DNA of 64,000 nucleotides from Nitrosopumilus adriaticus (GCF_000956175.1 NZ_CP011070.1:434001-498000), one strand, 5' to 3'; shown: positions 1-8,335, counted from the first letter of the stretch. The notes: generated by a model not told the origin, from the letters alone. Numbers and translations are program-made.

Positions 1-786
1 GCGATTTATCACTTTAACAAACAAAACTATGAAGTTACATCTCTGATAAAATCACAAAATGGTGCAAGAGCATATCTGAAAAGATCTTATGAAAAACAAA
101 AAAGAACAATCCCAATTGTTAGAACATCTATTCTTCAAACCTCTGAGAGAAACGCAATACATAGAGATGTAATTGTAAAATCAAAAAAACTTGCTTTGCG
201 TTATGGTATAATTGAGCTAAGCAGAACAATTACTGGATATCTAAAAGGAAATTATAACGAGTCATCTGAAAATTTTGAAACTCATAATGGAACAAGCATT
301 TCATCATGGCGTAATTTTAATTGGAAATCAAAGCATTCTTCCGTTAGTATAATTGTTCCATCAGAGTTTATTTCAAAACCAAACTCTGAATCAAAAAACC
401 AGATTGCGGCAGACTCTACAATTCATACAATAACGCATGTGTTTATCAATGCTGCAAAAATTGTAACAAAATCTGAATCAAATGATATTGACGCATATTA
501 TGAAAATGGTGTGATCTACCTTTATGACAATTCATCTGATGGATTCAATGGATGCAGCAAAATAATCTATGATGATTTTGAAAAAATTCTTGATACTTGT
601 AATTCGCTACTTTGTGATTGTGATTGCCCAGTAGATCCTAAACAGAAAAAATTAGTTGAACAGGGTGAGAATTGGGGTGGGTGCCCAAAGTGCACCTTTA
701 CGACAAATTATTGCGTAACAAAAAATAAAGAACTGTCAAAATTTAAAGCAAAAGAGTTCTTTGAAGTTTTTTCTAATCCTACTTGA
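1..786 (+). CDS. C-terminal part of a DEAD/DEAH-box helicase with DUF1998-type zinc domain (5' truncated by window)
   Basis: The frame is open from base 1 to the TGA at 784-786, so only the last 261 residues are visible and the real start lies outside the window. The visible part has the layout of a DUF1998 domain: a Thr-His-Thr motif followed by a helix, an IYLYD strand, an acidic glycine turn, then a cysteine cluster (LCDCDCP and, further on, GGCPKC) that would hold zinc. In MrfA-type helicases this domain sits after the two RecA domains and is linked to DNA repair. The helicase motor itself is not seen, so the assignment rests on the tail alone. Confidence 0.65.
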   Translation, partial: AIYHFNKQNYEVTSLIKSQNGARAYLKRSYEKQKRTIPIVRTSILQTSERNAIHRDVIVKSKKLALRYGIIELSRTITGYLKGNYNESSENFETHNGTSISSWRNFNWKSKHSSVSIIVPSEFISKPNSESKNQIAADSTIHTITHVFINAAKIVTKSESNDIDAYYENGVIYLYDNSSDGFNGCSKIIYDDFEKILDTCNSLLCDCDCPVDPKQKKLVEQGENWGGCPKCTFTTNYCVTKNKELSKFKAKEFFEVFSNPT

Positions 787-805
787 CCTCGTATTTGATT
801 AAACA

Positions 806-922
806 TCAATGTTTGTGATTTTTAATGCAACTATCACAAAATTCCGAACCACAATGCTCACAAGAAATCAACTGACCTGGGCGATAACCTGTAAAGCAAT
901 TATCACAACTAGTCCCATTCAT
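806..922 (-). CDS. zinc mini-protein, 38 aa
   Basis: A 38-residue reading frame starting ATG at 922. It has three Cys-x2-Cys pairs (CDNC, CEHC, CDSC) and a C-terminal HKH, so it is very probably a small treble-clef or zinc-ribbon protein. The regular Cys spacing in so short a frame argues against chance. Function unknown. It lies between the helicase and the regulator with no overlap, and is one of many zinc mini-proteins in this window. Confidence 0.6.
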   Translation of the reverse strand: MNGTSCDNCFTGYRPGQLISCEHCGSEFCDSCIKNHKH

Positions 923-961
923 AGAGTTTCTTAAAAATTCTAAAATAAAAATATACGCGAA

Positions 962-1762
962 TTACTCTTTTAGCTTGCTTTCTTTAAAGATGTCAGAGCC
1001 ATACCAGCAGTACCTGAAATAATCTAGACACCATTCATGAAACATCAAGTCGTCTGAATAAAACATTTCAGTAAGATCTGATTCCCCATCAAGTGTTGGG
1101 AACATAATACATGCCTCTTTCTCATTGAGAATTAAAACAGTTTGAACATTTTTTTCCATCTTTCTTTCGATTAGTCCCTTTTCAACTAATTTGTCAAATC
1201 CAAGTTTTTTGAGTAATGCTTTTCGTCCTTTTGGGACTACAGCTGACTCTGAAAATATGTAGTTGAATTTGACTCCTTTCTTGACTTGCTTTACTAGAGG
1301 TTCTATCAAGTCAAGTGGAACTTCAGACAAAACCTCATAGATGTATTCGTTGGAATTTTTGTAAACATTTTTCCACTGCTCAAGTACTTTTGATATGCCT
1401 TTGATGTATTGACCGTTAGCTAATTGACCGCAACGCATTTGAAATTTGTGTGGAATATTGCCAAAATAATGATCCTCGAAATATTTTCTATTTTGTGAAA
1501 TAAACACAAGTGATGGAACTTGTGTGCACACAATTTTACCAAATGTCGTTAATGTATACTTGCCATCAGTTTTCTTTTCAATCAATCCACTCTGTTCTAG
1601 TCTAGTAAAATTTCGATGGACTTCTTGTTTTGTTGCATCGATTTCTTTTGCCAATGAGGTGGGGGTAGAATTTTTTTCTAATAACTTGAATAAAATTTGC
1701 ATTCTCTGTGGGCTTGCCAAATCCAACACATAGTTTGCAGTTTCATCAAATAGATCACTCAT
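962..1762 (-). CDS. FilR1-like winged-helix transcriptional regulator
   Basis: 266 residues. The first about 75 residues form an ArsR/MarR-like winged helix: a SPQRMQILFKLLEK helix, a TSLAKEIDATKQEVHRNFTRLEQ recognition unit, and a wing ending KYTLTTFGK. The rest (about 90-260) resembles the FilR1 middle domain (DUF1724) of archaeal regulators, including a charged VLILNEKEACIMFPTLDGESD strand and a C-terminal FRYCWYGSD stretch. It probably binds DNA as a dimer and senses an unknown ligand. It is transcribed away from the upstream nitroreductase-like gene on the same strand with a 42-base gap. Confidence 0.75.
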   Translation of the reverse strand: MSDLFDETANYVLDLASPQRMQILFKLLEKNSTPTSLAKEIDATKQEVHRNFTRLEQSGLIEKKTDGKYTLTTFGKIVCTQVPSLVFISQNRKYFEDHYFGNIPHKFQMRCGQLANGQYIKGISKVLEQWKNVYKNSNEYIYEVLSEVPLDLIEPLVKQVKKGVKFNYIFSESAVVPKGRKALLKKLGFDKLVEKGLIERKMEKNVQTVLILNEKEACIMFPTLDGESDLTEMFYSDDLMFHEWCLDYFRYCWYGSDIFKESKLKE

Positions 1763-1804
1763 CGATAATACTACTCAATACTGGATAAAAATCATTACAG
1801 GAAA

Positions 1805-2785
1805 CTATTCTATCACTTTGATAAGATCTTTGAGTTTCCTTCTTGATTTTGGTGGTTTTTTCTTGTCGGGATATCCAATACACAGAATTGATGATGGCCT
1901 CAATTCCGTACCTAGAATTCTCTTGACTTTTTCCTCATCAAACATTCCAATCCATATCGTGCTTAATCCTACCCCTGATGCAGCTAAGAGGGAAAATGCA
2001 GCTGCAATTGTTGCATCTTGTAATGAGAACTTCTCTAATATTTCGGGAGGAAACTTTAGCTTTACTCTTGATGGTTCAGTACAAAAGACCAGTACTACAG
2101 GCGCATCAACATACGGCTGTTTATTTGCAGCCTCCACAAGCGCTTCTTTTGTTTTTTTATTTTTGATTAGATATACTTGAAATCCTTGAAAGTTCCCTGC
2201 TGTTGGGGCAACATCAGCAGCTGATAATATCTTGTCAATCTTCCAATCTTCTACTTTGGTTTTTTCAAATTTTCTTGTTGAACGCCTTGTGGAAAAAACT
2301 CTGAATATATCAGTAGGTGAAAGATCCTGTCTTATCTTCTCTGGCTCTGATGAAAGAATTGCCTCAATCAGTGATTTTTTTGAATCTTTTTTGGATGTCT
2401 CTTGCTGAGTTTTTTTATCATCTCTAATCCAAACCGAAGGGTAGAATTCCTTTGTTCCAATGTAGACGTACTGAGGCTCATGAGGAACTTTGGCATATTC
2501 TAAAACTCTGTCTTGAATTATGCTGGTCTTCACCTCTAACAACGGATGATTAGTTAGCATAAACTGAGTTACATCTGAATTCACTCTGATTATGCTTGTT
2601 TGGTCTTCTAGCTCTACTTCTCCAGTAGAATTTTTTTTCAAAATTTCGACTAGATTTTCTAATTCGTTTTTATTTAAAATTACAACATCTGTATCGTCTT
2701 CATCTACACCTTTCCATACTAATCTACAACCTTCTTTTGATGTGTATGATGCCTCTATAGTTTGGAATTCCATGATGTTTTTCAT
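1805..2785 (-). CDS. nitroreductase-family protein with N-terminal extension
   Basis: 326 residues. About 150-326 match the FMN-dependent nitroreductase fold: RRSTRKFEKTKV (phosphate-binding Arg-rich start), APTAGNFQGFQVYLI, a helix with DATIAAAFSLLAASGVGLSTIWIG, and a C-terminal LCIGYPDKKKPPKSRRK. The first 140 residues do not belong to that fold and carry no motif I recognise. Substrate unknown; such enzymes reduce nitro compounds, quinones or cobalamin precursors. ATG at 2785 is the longest start; ATG at 2773 lies about 25 bases after an A/T TATA-like stretch (about 2795-2803) and is equally possible for a leaderless mRNA. Confidence 0.7.
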   Translation of the reverse strand: MKNIMEFQTIEASYTSKEGCRLVWKGVDEDDTDVVILNKNELENLVEILKKNSTGEVELEDQTSIIRVNSDVTQFMLTNHPLLEVKTSIIQDRVLEYAKVPHEPQYVYIGTKEFYPSVWIRDDKKTQQETSKKDSKKSLIEAILSSEPEKIRQDLSPTDIFRVFSTRRSTRKFEKTKVEDWKIDKILSAADVAPTAGNFQGFQVYLIKNKKTKEALVEAANKQPYVDAPVVLVFCTEPSRVKLKFPPEILEKFSLQDATIAAAFSLLAASGVGLSTIWIGMFDEEKVKRILGTELRPSSILCIGYPDKKKPPKSRRKLKDLIKVIE

Positions 2786-2815
2786 AATTGTTAACTATAA
2801 AAAAAAAGTTTGTTG

Positions 2816-2965
2816 CTAGCCAATTAAACCGCTAGCAACAAGATAGGCACCTGCACCCATTCCAATTACTGCGCCGATACCCATGCAGAGAAGATCGAAT
2901 TTTACGACCTTTTTGAAAGGGGCATGAACCATTTTATCCCAGGTTGAGATTTGTTGTATTTTCAT
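2816..2965 (-). CDS. 49-aa membrane protein (copy 1 of a paralogous pair)
   Basis: Short frame, ATG at 2965, TAG at 2816. A charged amphipathic start (WDKMVHAPFKKVVKFD) is followed by one hydrophobic glycine-rich helix (MGIGAVIGMGAGAYLVASG), so it is probably a single-pass inner-membrane peptide. A second copy at 20188-20337 is almost identical in protein and shares a promoter motif, which supports both as real genes. The function is unknown. Confidence 0.75.
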   Translation of the reverse strand: MKIQQISTWDKMVHAPFKKVVKFDLLCMGIGAVIGMGAGAYLVASGLIG

Positions 2966-3020
2966 GATTATGTTATGGAAAAAGTTGTTCATAGATTCTG
3001 GTAAATTTAATTGATTACCG

Positions 3021-3038
3021 GTAAGCTGAATAGCTGAC
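3021..3038. promoter_or_regulatory. near-palindromic promoter motif shared with the second 49-aa gene
   Basis: GTAAGCTGAATAGCTGAC lies about 56 bases upstream of the start of the 49-aa gene on the minus strand. The second copy of the gene has GTAAGCTTACTAGCTTAC about 35 bases upstream (20372-20389). The pattern GTAAGCT-A-TAGCT-AC is preserved while the surrounding DNA differs, as expected of a regulator site. It also lies upstream of the 37-aa gene at 3159. Confidence 0.5.
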
Positions 3039-3074
3039 TAAGGTATAAGCATAAAAATTGTGTATCAATACCAT

Positions 3075-3134
3075 GCGAGAACAATATTACCCTAGACCAG
3101 TAAAAGCCTGTGAGTTTTTTCACAGGTGTCTCGC
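3075..3134 (+). promoter_or_regulatory. structured 5' leader (nested stems)
   Basis: GCGAGA (3075-3080) can pair with TCTCGC (3129-3134), and inside it CCTGTG (3107-3112) pairs with CACAGG (3121-3126) around a U-rich loop. The structure ends about 25 bases before the start codon at 3159, next to a strong Shine-Dalgarno (AAAGGAGG at 3144-3151). It could be a regulatory leader. There is no second example by sequence, although the leader at 3541-3601 has the same nested layout. Confidence 0.4.
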
Positions 3135-3158
3135 TGTTTATCCAAAGGAGGTATTACA

Positions 3159-3272
3159 ATGATAAAAAATAACCAAAAACCAAAATTAATGATTCCAAGA
3201 AACAAAAAGGCATTCTATGCCTTTTATGCTATTGCTGGAATTTCTGTAATTGTTTTGTCTGTGGTGCTTTAG
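3159..3272 (+). CDS. 37-aa single-pass membrane peptide
   Basis: ATG at 3159 follows a near-perfect ribosome binding site, AAAGGAGGT, seven bases upstream. The product has a basic N-terminus (about ten Lys/Arg/Asn residues) and one hydrophobic segment FYAFYAIAGISVIVLSVVL reaching the stop, so it would be tail-anchored. Its TAG is followed directly by the ATG of the next gene, so the two are likely cotranscribed. Function unknown. Confidence 0.6.
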   Translation: MIKNNQKPKLMIPRNKKAFYAFYAIAGISVIVLSVVL

Positions 3273-3467
3273 ATGCAAAATTCAATAAGAATTGATTGTT
3301 GTAGAAAATGTGGTTCCACTCAAGAGATCAAGCAAAAATGTTCTATTTGTTCACAGGCAATCAAATTTGAATGTAAAACTTGTCTCACCGAATCAGATGA
3401 GCAGATTCATTCAACATGCCAGCTAGTTGATTTTAATTTCAAACCTCCAATATCCCATGTTGCATGA
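3273..3467 (+). CDS. zinc mini-protein, 64 aa
   Basis: Begins immediately after the stop of the 37-aa membrane peptide. It contains CCRKCG, CSIC, CKTC and a late HSTC, a set of Cys/His pairs typical of a B-box or double zinc-ribbon fold. Nothing points to an enzymatic role; a nucleic-acid or protein-binding adaptor is the most likely kind of function. The coupling with a membrane peptide is notable. Confidence 0.6.
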   Translation: MQNSIRIDCCRKCGSTQEIKQKCSICSQAIKFECKTCLTESDEQIHSTCQLVDFNFKPPISHVA

Positions 3468-3480
3468 TTAGAATATCTAA

Positions 3481-3491
3481 GGCATGCCACA
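3481..3491 (+). promoter_or_regulatory. GGCATGCCACA promoter element (site 1 of 3)
   Basis: Contains the palindrome GGCATGCC followed by ACA. A TATA-like stretch (about 3504-3513) follows some 18 bases later. The same 11 bases occur at 6241-6251 and 8603-8613, each time upstream of a TATA-like box and a small gene. It serves the transcript that begins near 3535 and includes the structured leader and the gene at 3620. Confidence 0.55.
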
Positions 3492-3540
3492 GCTTGAAAA
3501 ATATTTTGATATAATGATTCGTGCTAACCTGTATGGCGAT

Positions 3541-3601
3541 AACGTAAGAGGCTGACATATCTATTGGATCTCCTCGATCCTGATAGTTGCCTCTTTACGT
3601 T
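3541..3601 (+). promoter_or_regulatory. structured 5' leader with long outer stem
   Basis: AACGTAAGAGGC (3541-3552) pairs with GCCTCTTTACGTT (3589-3601) with one bulge, and the interior holds a perfect hairpin GGATC-TCCTC-GATCC (3566-3580). It ends 18 bases before the ATG at 3620. The stem is far stronger than expected in such AT-rich DNA, so it is likely a folded leader. Its ligand or effect is unknown. Confidence 0.5.
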
Positions 3602-3619
3602 TCACCAAAAAGGAATAAA

Positions 3620-3982
3620 ATGAAAAAATCAAACTCTGAAAATAAAAAACTTGGACTGCTTTTAGGTGCAGTGCTGCTTGTCTCTTTATTTTCTGTATCT
3701 GCATATGGTGATTCTCCAAAAAATCCTAATGTTAATTCAATTAAAATACAATATCTTGCAAAAACATCTGGTGATAGCTATTATGTTCAATTCAAAACAT
3801 GTGTTGGACAAGAGCATGTTCCAACTCCAACTTTCTCCATAATCTCTGATCTTGGCTCCAAAGTTGTAAAATATAATAAATTACAGTTGGCAAATTCATG
3901 TAAAAACTATGAAACATCAGTTGATGCAAAATATGGTGATAGTATTCTAATCCAAATGCCCATTGAGATGACAAAAAAATGA
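3620..3982 (+). CDS. small secreted protein
   Basis: 120 residues from the ATG at 3620, chosen over an upstream TTG because that TTG lies inside the leader stem and the ATG gives a clean signal peptide (MKKSNSENKK, then LLLGAVLLVSLFSVSAYG). The mature part is rich in beta-forming residues and has two Cys (one in FKTCVGQEH, one in NSCKNYE) that could form a disulfide. No family recognised. The TGA overlaps the next ATG (ATGA), so the two genes are translationally coupled. Confidence 0.7.
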   Translation: MKKSNSENKKLGLLLGAVLLVSLFSVSAYGDSPKNPNVNSIKIQYLAKTSGDSYYVQFKTCVGQEHVPTPTFSIISDLGSKVVKYNKLQLANSCKNYETSVDAKYGDSILIQMPIEMTKK

Positions 3983-4182
3983 ATATCTATGACACAAAAT
4001 CTGTAATTTGCCACAAATGTAAATTTGTAATCGGGGAGATTGATTTTGATGCAGAAGTAACATTGCCTCTCTGTGGAAACTGTGCAAATCCTATGCCTGA
4101 AGGAGACAAAATCCTCTACACTGCAAGCTATTTCAAGAATAACCCTCCTCTTAAAAAATCAGTTATGGTACAAACCTCATAA
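3979..4182 (+). CDS. zinc-ribbon mini-protein, 67 aa
   Basis: Overlaps the secreted-protein gene by ATGA. CHKC near residue 12 and CGNC near residue 34 form the two knuckles of a rubredoxin-like or zinc-ribbon site. The C-terminal third is basic and unstructured-looking. It is a probable cytoplasmic partner of its cotranscribed neighbour, but the role is unknown. Confidence 0.65.
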   Translation: MNIYDTKSVICHKCKFVIGEIDFDAEVTLPLCGNCANPMPEGDKILYTASYFKNNPPLKKSVMVQTS

Positions 4183-4283
4183 ACCTACTTTTCATCTATA
4201 AAGTACTAGAAATAGTATCAATCTTGTCTAGTTACAAATCTAAAAGTTTTCAAAAAAAAAATGAAAAGAAAAAGTATTTTATT

Positions 4284-4499
4284 TTATAATTCTATTACTG
4301 TACCTGCAGCTAATGAATATTGTTGACTTTGCTCATCCCCGTGAACATCATACCATGAAATATTCAGGTTTACTTTGTTTCTGATAGCAGACTCTACTGT
4401 AATACAGCTTGCATGCTTCAATCTTTGTTGAATTGGTCTCTCTTGAATTGGATTTTCTTGTATTGGATTTTCTATTGTTTGATTTGTTGATTTTTTCAT
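4284..4499 (-). CDS. 71-aa protein with NPIQE repeats
   Basis: The N-terminus has three tandem copies of a five-residue unit (NPIQE, NPIQE, RPIQQ), followed by a compact beta-rich domain (VNLNISWYDVHGDEQSQQYSLAAGTVIEL). No signal peptide. The compact part resembles small barrel domains, but I do not recognise a family. ATG at 4499 is the start; a longer frame in another register is a shadow. Confidence 0.5.
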   Translation of the reverse strand: MKKSTNQTIENPIQENPIQERPIQQRLKHASCITVESAIRNKVNLNISWYDVHGDEQSQQYSLAAGTVIEL

Positions 4500-4749
4500 G
4501 TTTTTTAACTAGAAATTTGGATTTAGCCAAATGAGTGAAAATTAATTTTTGATCGCTGCATCTATTTTGACTATTTTTTTGTTAATAATGACTTGAAAAT
4601 TTTAATTAAATTTTAGCATATAGTACTAAAAATAATGATATTTTCTTGAAGATTAGCAAAAAAAATTGATCTTTCTGAAATTACCTGACTAACTTGACAA
4701 CTCTCACTTACAAGACCACATTAGTAAATTAGTTTTCAAAAATATCTAA

Positions 4750-6195
4750 TTGGATTCAGAACAGGTACTGCAAACTATTAAAAATGAAAATATATCGTTC
4801 ATTGATTTTTGGTTTGTAGATATTTTCGGTGAATTACATAATGTTGGAATGCCAAGTTATGCAATTGACAAGGATAGTTTTGTTAATGGTCTTGAAAAAC
4901 TAGATGCAAGCTCCATTGTTGGATTCAAATCCGTAAATCACTCTGATATGATTTTATTACCTGATCCAAATTCGTTTAAAATTCTTCCAAATGATTATGA
5001 TCCTGGTAATAGGAAAAATGCTCGAATATTCTGTGATTTGTATGATGGTAGCACCAGAAAGGAATCGAGATTCAATCGAGATTCTAGAGGTATTGCAAGT
5101 AAAGCATCAGAAAAACTGTCTGAATTTGGACTGACTCATACTAATTGGGGCCCTGAAATTGAATTTTTTGTCTTTGATACGATTAATGTCTATCCGTCAC
5201 CATATGCTGCAACTCATGCCTATGGAGGCTCTGGATATTCAATCGAATCCAAAGAATCCCCTTGGGCTAAAGGGAATGTAAGTACTGCAATTGACCTCAA
5301 AGAAGGATATTATCCATCACAACCAAAGGATACTCTTGAAGGGTTTAGAAAGGATGTTTGTGATGATTTGTATAATTATTTTGGAATTAAGATTGAAGCA
5401 GAGCATCATGAGGTTGCAACTTCAGGTCAATGTGAAATCAATTTAGTATATGATGAAATGATTGCAATGGCAGACAATGTCATTGCAGTTAAAAATTTAG
5501 TTAAAGTAAAAGCAAAAAGAAAAAACAAGGTTGCAACTTTTATGCCAAAACCAATTTTTGGCGATAATGCATCAGCTATGCATACTCATCAAAGTCTGTG
5601 GAACGGAAAAACAAATGTAATGTATGATGAAACTGATGAGCAATCTCAAATGAGCCAAACCGGCAGATATTATGTTGGAGGAATTTTAAGTCATGCATCA
5701 GCTTTGTGTGCAATTACTAATCCTACTACAAATTCTTACAAACGTCTTGTTCCAGGTTTTGAAGCACCAACTAATGTTTGCTGGGGTTTGGGTAACCGTT
5801 CAACTGCAATTAGAGTTCCAATGTATAATAGGAATCAATCAAAGAGCAAGAGAATAGAATATCGTGTACCTGATCCTACTGCAAACATCTATCTTTTAGA
5901 GGCTGCATTGTTGTTAGCAGGATTGGATGGAATAAAAAATAAAATTGATCCTGGAGATCCTATTGAAGAAAATGTTTACAAACTTTCTCCTGAAAAGAAA
6001 CGAGAATACAAAATTGGAACATTGCCTGTTTCTCTGAAAGGTGCACTTGATTCATTGGCAAGTGATTCAAAGTTCTTAGAAGAAATTTTCACAAAAGATT
6101 TCCTTGATGCATATGCTGAAATAAAATACAAAGAATATACTGCATTTGCTCAAACCCCAACAGCTTGGGAAGTTTCAATGTATGCTGATGCCTAG
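4750..6195 (+). CDS. glnA: type I glutamine synthetase
   Basis: Makes glutamine from glutamate, ammonia and ATP, the entry point of ammonium assimilation. 481 residues, normal for GSI. Signatures in order: N-terminal beta-grasp with DFWFVDIFGELHNVGMP; GPEIEFFVFD (metal-binding Glu); EHHEVATSGQCEINL; FMPKPIFGDNASAMHTHQSLW (ATP and metal site); NPTTNSYKRLVPGFEAP; and NRSTAIRVPMYN with the catalytic Arg. The bacterial adenylylation-site motif near the C-terminus is not evident. Start is TTG at 4750 in an A/T-rich promoter. It is monocistronic. Confidence 0.95.
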   Translation: MDSEQVLQTIKNENISFIDFWFVDIFGELHNVGMPSYAIDKDSFVNGLEKLDASSIVGFKSVNHSDMILLPDPNSFKILPNDYDPGNRKNARIFCDLYDGSTRKESRFNRDSRGIASKASEKLSEFGLTHTNWGPEIEFFVFDTINVYPSPYAATHAYGGSGYSIESKESPWAKGNVSTAIDLKEGYYPSQPKDTLEGFRKDVCDDLYNYFGIKIEAEHHEVATSGQCEINLVYDEMIAMADNVIAVKNLVKVKAKRKNKVATFMPKPIFGDNASAMHTHQSLWNGKTNVMYDETDEQSQMSQTGRYYVGGILSHASALCAITNPTTNSYKRLVPGFEAPTNVCWGLGNRSTAIRVPMYNRNQSKSKRIEYRVPDPTANIYLLEAALLLAGLDGIKNKIDPGDPIEENVYKLSPEKKREYKIGTLPVSLKGALDSLASDSKFLEEIFTKDFLDAYAEIKYKEYTAFAQTPTAWEVSMYADA

Positions 6196-6240
6196 ATTAA
6201 TCTGATTTTATCTAAATTAATTTTCATGTTTTACAAAAAA

Positions 6241-6251
6241 GGCATGCCACA
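6241..6251 (+). promoter_or_regulatory. GGCATGCCACA promoter element (site 2 of 3)
   Basis: Identical to the elements at 3481 and 8603. A TATA-like AAATATTTTTT stretch begins about 20 bases downstream (near 6269). The transcript would carry the hairpin leader at 6340-6379 and the small secreted gene at 6448. Confidence 0.55.
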
Positions 6252-6339
6252 AACTGTCCGGTATAGCCAAATATTTTTTGTATGATCTACTTGTAATGCA
6301 AAACCCACCAGGCCAATCTGCAAAAAGTCGTTTAGCAAT

Positions 6340-6379
6340 TCTAGTTGGAAGGGAGTCCGACCTTTCCCTTCTAACTAGA
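6340..6379 (+). promoter_or_regulatory. long hairpin in the leader of a small secreted gene
   Basis: A 15-base arm (6340-6354, TCTAGTTGGAAGGGA) pairs with 6365-6379 (TCCCTTCTAACTAGA) with a single mismatch around a 10-base loop. It lies downstream of the GGCATGCC promoter and ends ten bases before a possible leader peptide start. It is not followed by a T-run, so it is more likely a leader structure than a terminator. Confidence 0.5.
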
Positions 6380-6388
6380 GGAAAAAAC

Positions 6389-6451
6389 ATGCCTGGAATC
6401 ATTCACGATGTGAGAAATTTCACTTATCTTACTAAGAGGAGGTGTATTTGA
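6389..6451 (+). CDS. possible 20-aa leader peptide
   Basis: ATG at 6389 follows GAGGA at a good distance and opens a 20-codon frame whose TGA (6449-6451) overlaps the TTG at 6448 of the next gene. That overlap and the internal GGAGG (6438-6442) look like translational coupling. The peptide itself has no recognisable feature, so this is tentative. Confidence 0.3.
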   Translation: MPGIIHDVRNFTYLTKRRCI

Positions 6452-6744
6452 AAATAATGAAATCAATATTGGCAATATCAATTATGGCAATCTTGACTAC
6501 AGGAGTTGTTGCTCCCTCATTAACTGATGCATATGCTCAACCTACAAAGGCTGATTATTCAGACAAACTCAAAGCAAAATCATATGGGGTAAAAACTAAA
6601 GACAAAATACCATTCCAGAGTTCACATAAAATCATTCATGATGAATTTGGTTCTGTAAAGAAAGAACAAGTAAAAACATACAAGAAGATTGTGGCAGAGT
6701 ATAGTGCAAAACAAATTCTCAAAAATCTCTATAAACTAGGATAA
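6448..6744 (+). CDS. small secreted protein
   Basis: About 98 residues. The strong ribosome binding site GGAGG (6438-6442) is five bases before the TTG at 6448; ATG at 6457 is the alternative. Either start gives a signal peptide (MKSILAISIMAILTTGVVAP, cut near DAYAQ). The mature part is Lys-rich with no Cys and no known domain. It belongs to the GGCATGCC promoter set, so it is probably co-regulated with the genes at 3620 and 8657. Confidence 0.6.
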   Translation: MKIMKSILAISIMAILTTGVVAPSLTDAYAQPTKADYSDKLKAKSYGVKTKDKIPFQSSHKIIHDEFGSVKKEQVKTYKKIVAEYSAKQILKNLYKLG

Positions 6745-6823
6745 TTTTTTTTATCCTGTTTTTTCTTTTTAGTAAAATTGAAATTTCATCAAAGTCTTTA
6801 AATGAATATTCTATAGAAATAAT

Positions 6824-7564
6824 ATGAAAACAATTTGGTTTGCTATTCCATTTATTTTAATTGGCACGATTGCTATTTCAGAATCATTTTCTGAAGAAAC
6901 AAAAACATTTTTCATCAGTCCTTCTCTTGTTGATTGTGTAGGAATAGCGGCACAAAAATGCTTACAGATTCGTGAAGATGAAACTTCTGACTGGCAGAAT
7001 TTTTATGATTCAATTGAGGGGTTTGCTTTTGAGCAAGGGCATTCATACAAAATATTAGTAAAACTAACTGACATAGAAAACCCTCCTGCAGACTCTTCTA
7101 ATAAAAAATACGCTCTCATTGACATATTAGAAAAAACCTCCACAAGACATATTCCTTACAAAAATATGTGTGCACCTGGCTTTGTCCCCTTGGGTGAAAT
7201 CTGCGTACTTGATGATAGGTGTGGTCCTGGAGCATATCCTGGCAAAGTATGTGTGATGAATGGTCAAGAAAAACCATATCTCAGACCATTACTACAAGGC
7301 GAAGCTGGGATCCCTGCTCATTCTGTAATCTGTGCTGAAAAGTTGACTTTGATTTTCAAATCAAATGATGGATCTCCTGCATGTGTAAAGCAACAATCTG
7401 TTCAAACGCTTCAAACTCGTGGATGGCAAATAAATTTTCCTAACTTTGCATGTACCTTGGAATATGCTCCAATTTGTGGTGTTGACGGGAAAACATATGG
7501 GAACACATGTATGATAACATCTGAGCATATTGCAATTAATCATGTAGGTGAATGCAGTGAATAA
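6824..7564 (+). CDS. secreted protein with C-terminal Kazal domain
   Basis: 246 residues with a signal peptide ([14 protein letters not shown]). The C-terminus is a Kazal-type fold: C-x5[14 protein letters not shown], then a final cysteine. Kazal domains usually inhibit serine proteases outside the cell. Upstream is a cysteine-rich segment ([12 protein letters not shown]) and one copy of a two-Cys unit ending RGW that recurs in other secreted proteins of this window. A leaderless start at ATG 6824 fits the TATA-like TTTAAATGAATATT just upstream. Confidence 0.85.
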   Translation: MKTIWFAIPFILIGTIAISESFSEETKTFFISPSLVDCVGIAAQKCLQIREDETSDWQNFYDSIEGFAFEQGHSYKILVKLTDIENPPADSSNKKYALIDILEKTSTRHIPYKNMCAPGFVPLGEICVLDDRCGPGAYPGKVCVMNGQEKPYLRPLLQGEAGIPAHSVICAEKLTLIFKSNDGSPACVKQQSVQTLQTRGWQINFPNFACTLEYAPICGVDGKTYGNTCMITSEHIAINHVGECSE

Positions 7565-7919
7565 AATAATTCCAATTTCTTTAGCAGTGGGGATAAGTAT
7601 CTTGATTGTGGTGATAGGAGTAAATTCACTAAATTTTGAGCCTGTACCTCCAGTATCACAACAAGATTTACGAATAATGATTGATGAGTGGATGAATAGT
7701 TCTGATAGAAATGATTTGGAACCTAGATTGGAAATTATGAAAGCATATTATACATTTGAAGAATCAGGGCAAAAACTATCTGATGATCAGGAAGGACGCG
7801 TAATGCTAAACCAAATTCGAAAGATGATAAGTTTTGATATTCCAAAAATGGAATTGGACCAAATTAAAGCAGAGATAAGAAATGATCTCAGGGAAATGGG
7901 TTTTAATCCCAAAGAATAA
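7557..7919 (+). CDS. membrane-anchored small protein
   Basis: Overlaps the end of the Kazal gene. GTG at 7548 and GTG at 7557 are both possible; the second gives [12 protein letters not shown], a normal N-terminal anchor. One transmembrane helix (residues about 4-22) is followed by a helical, charged extracytoplasmic domain of about 95 residues without cysteines. The overlap makes cotranslation with the Kazal protein likely; function unknown. Confidence 0.6.
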   Translation: MNKIIPISLAVGISILIVVIGVNSLNFEPVPPVSQQDLRIMIDEWMNSSDRNDLEPRLEIMKAYYTFEESGQKLSDDQEGRVMLNQIRKMISFDIPKMELDQIKAEIRNDLREMGFNPKE

Positions 7920-7954
7920 TTTAAATAAAATATTTGTACAATAATTCCTTGGTA

Positions 7955-8335
7955 GTGTCTAATCTACAAATCATCAAAGAATTCTATGATTCTTTTAGAA
8001 ACAAAGACAAAAAGTATCTGGATTTATGTGATGATGAAATTCAATGGATTACTACTGAGGATATGCCAAATGGTGGAAAATATGTTGGTGTCAAAGCAGT
8101 CTTTGAGGATTATTTTCCAAAAATGCTTTCAAATTTTAAAGAATTTCACGCCATTCCAGAGCAATTTCTAGATTTCAAGGATCACATAATGGTTATTGGA
8201 AAATATCAAGGGATTTCTATAAAGGACAAAAATTTTGAGGTACAATTCTCACATGTATATCTATTACAAGAAAACAAAATTGTTCAATTCAGACAATTTA
8301 CTGATGCCAAAGTAATTTCAGATTCTTTGAAATAA
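7955..8335 (+). CDS. SnoaL-like / NTF2-fold protein
   Basis: About 126 residues. The helix IIKEFYDSFRNKDKKYLDLCDDEIQW, the GGKYVGVKAVFEDYF loop, and the C-terminal strands ending HVYLLQENKIVQFRQFTDAK are typical of the SnoaL_2/NTF2 cone fold, used for small-molecule binding or isomerisation. No signal peptide. GTG at 7955 (or TTG 7949) is favoured because a TATA-like TTTAAATAA lies about 27-30 bases upstream. Confidence 0.75.
   Translation: MSNLQIIKEFYDSFRNKDKKYLDLCDDEIQWITTEDMPNGGKYVGVKAVFEDYFPKMLSNFKEFHAIPEQFLDFKDHIMVIGKYQGISIKDKNFEVQFSHVYLLQENKIVQFRQFTDAKVISDSLK

Noticed and set aside
6217-6402. 61-aa open frame on the minus strand
   Set aside because: It is antisense to the GGCATGCC promoter and the hairpin leader; no start context or family.
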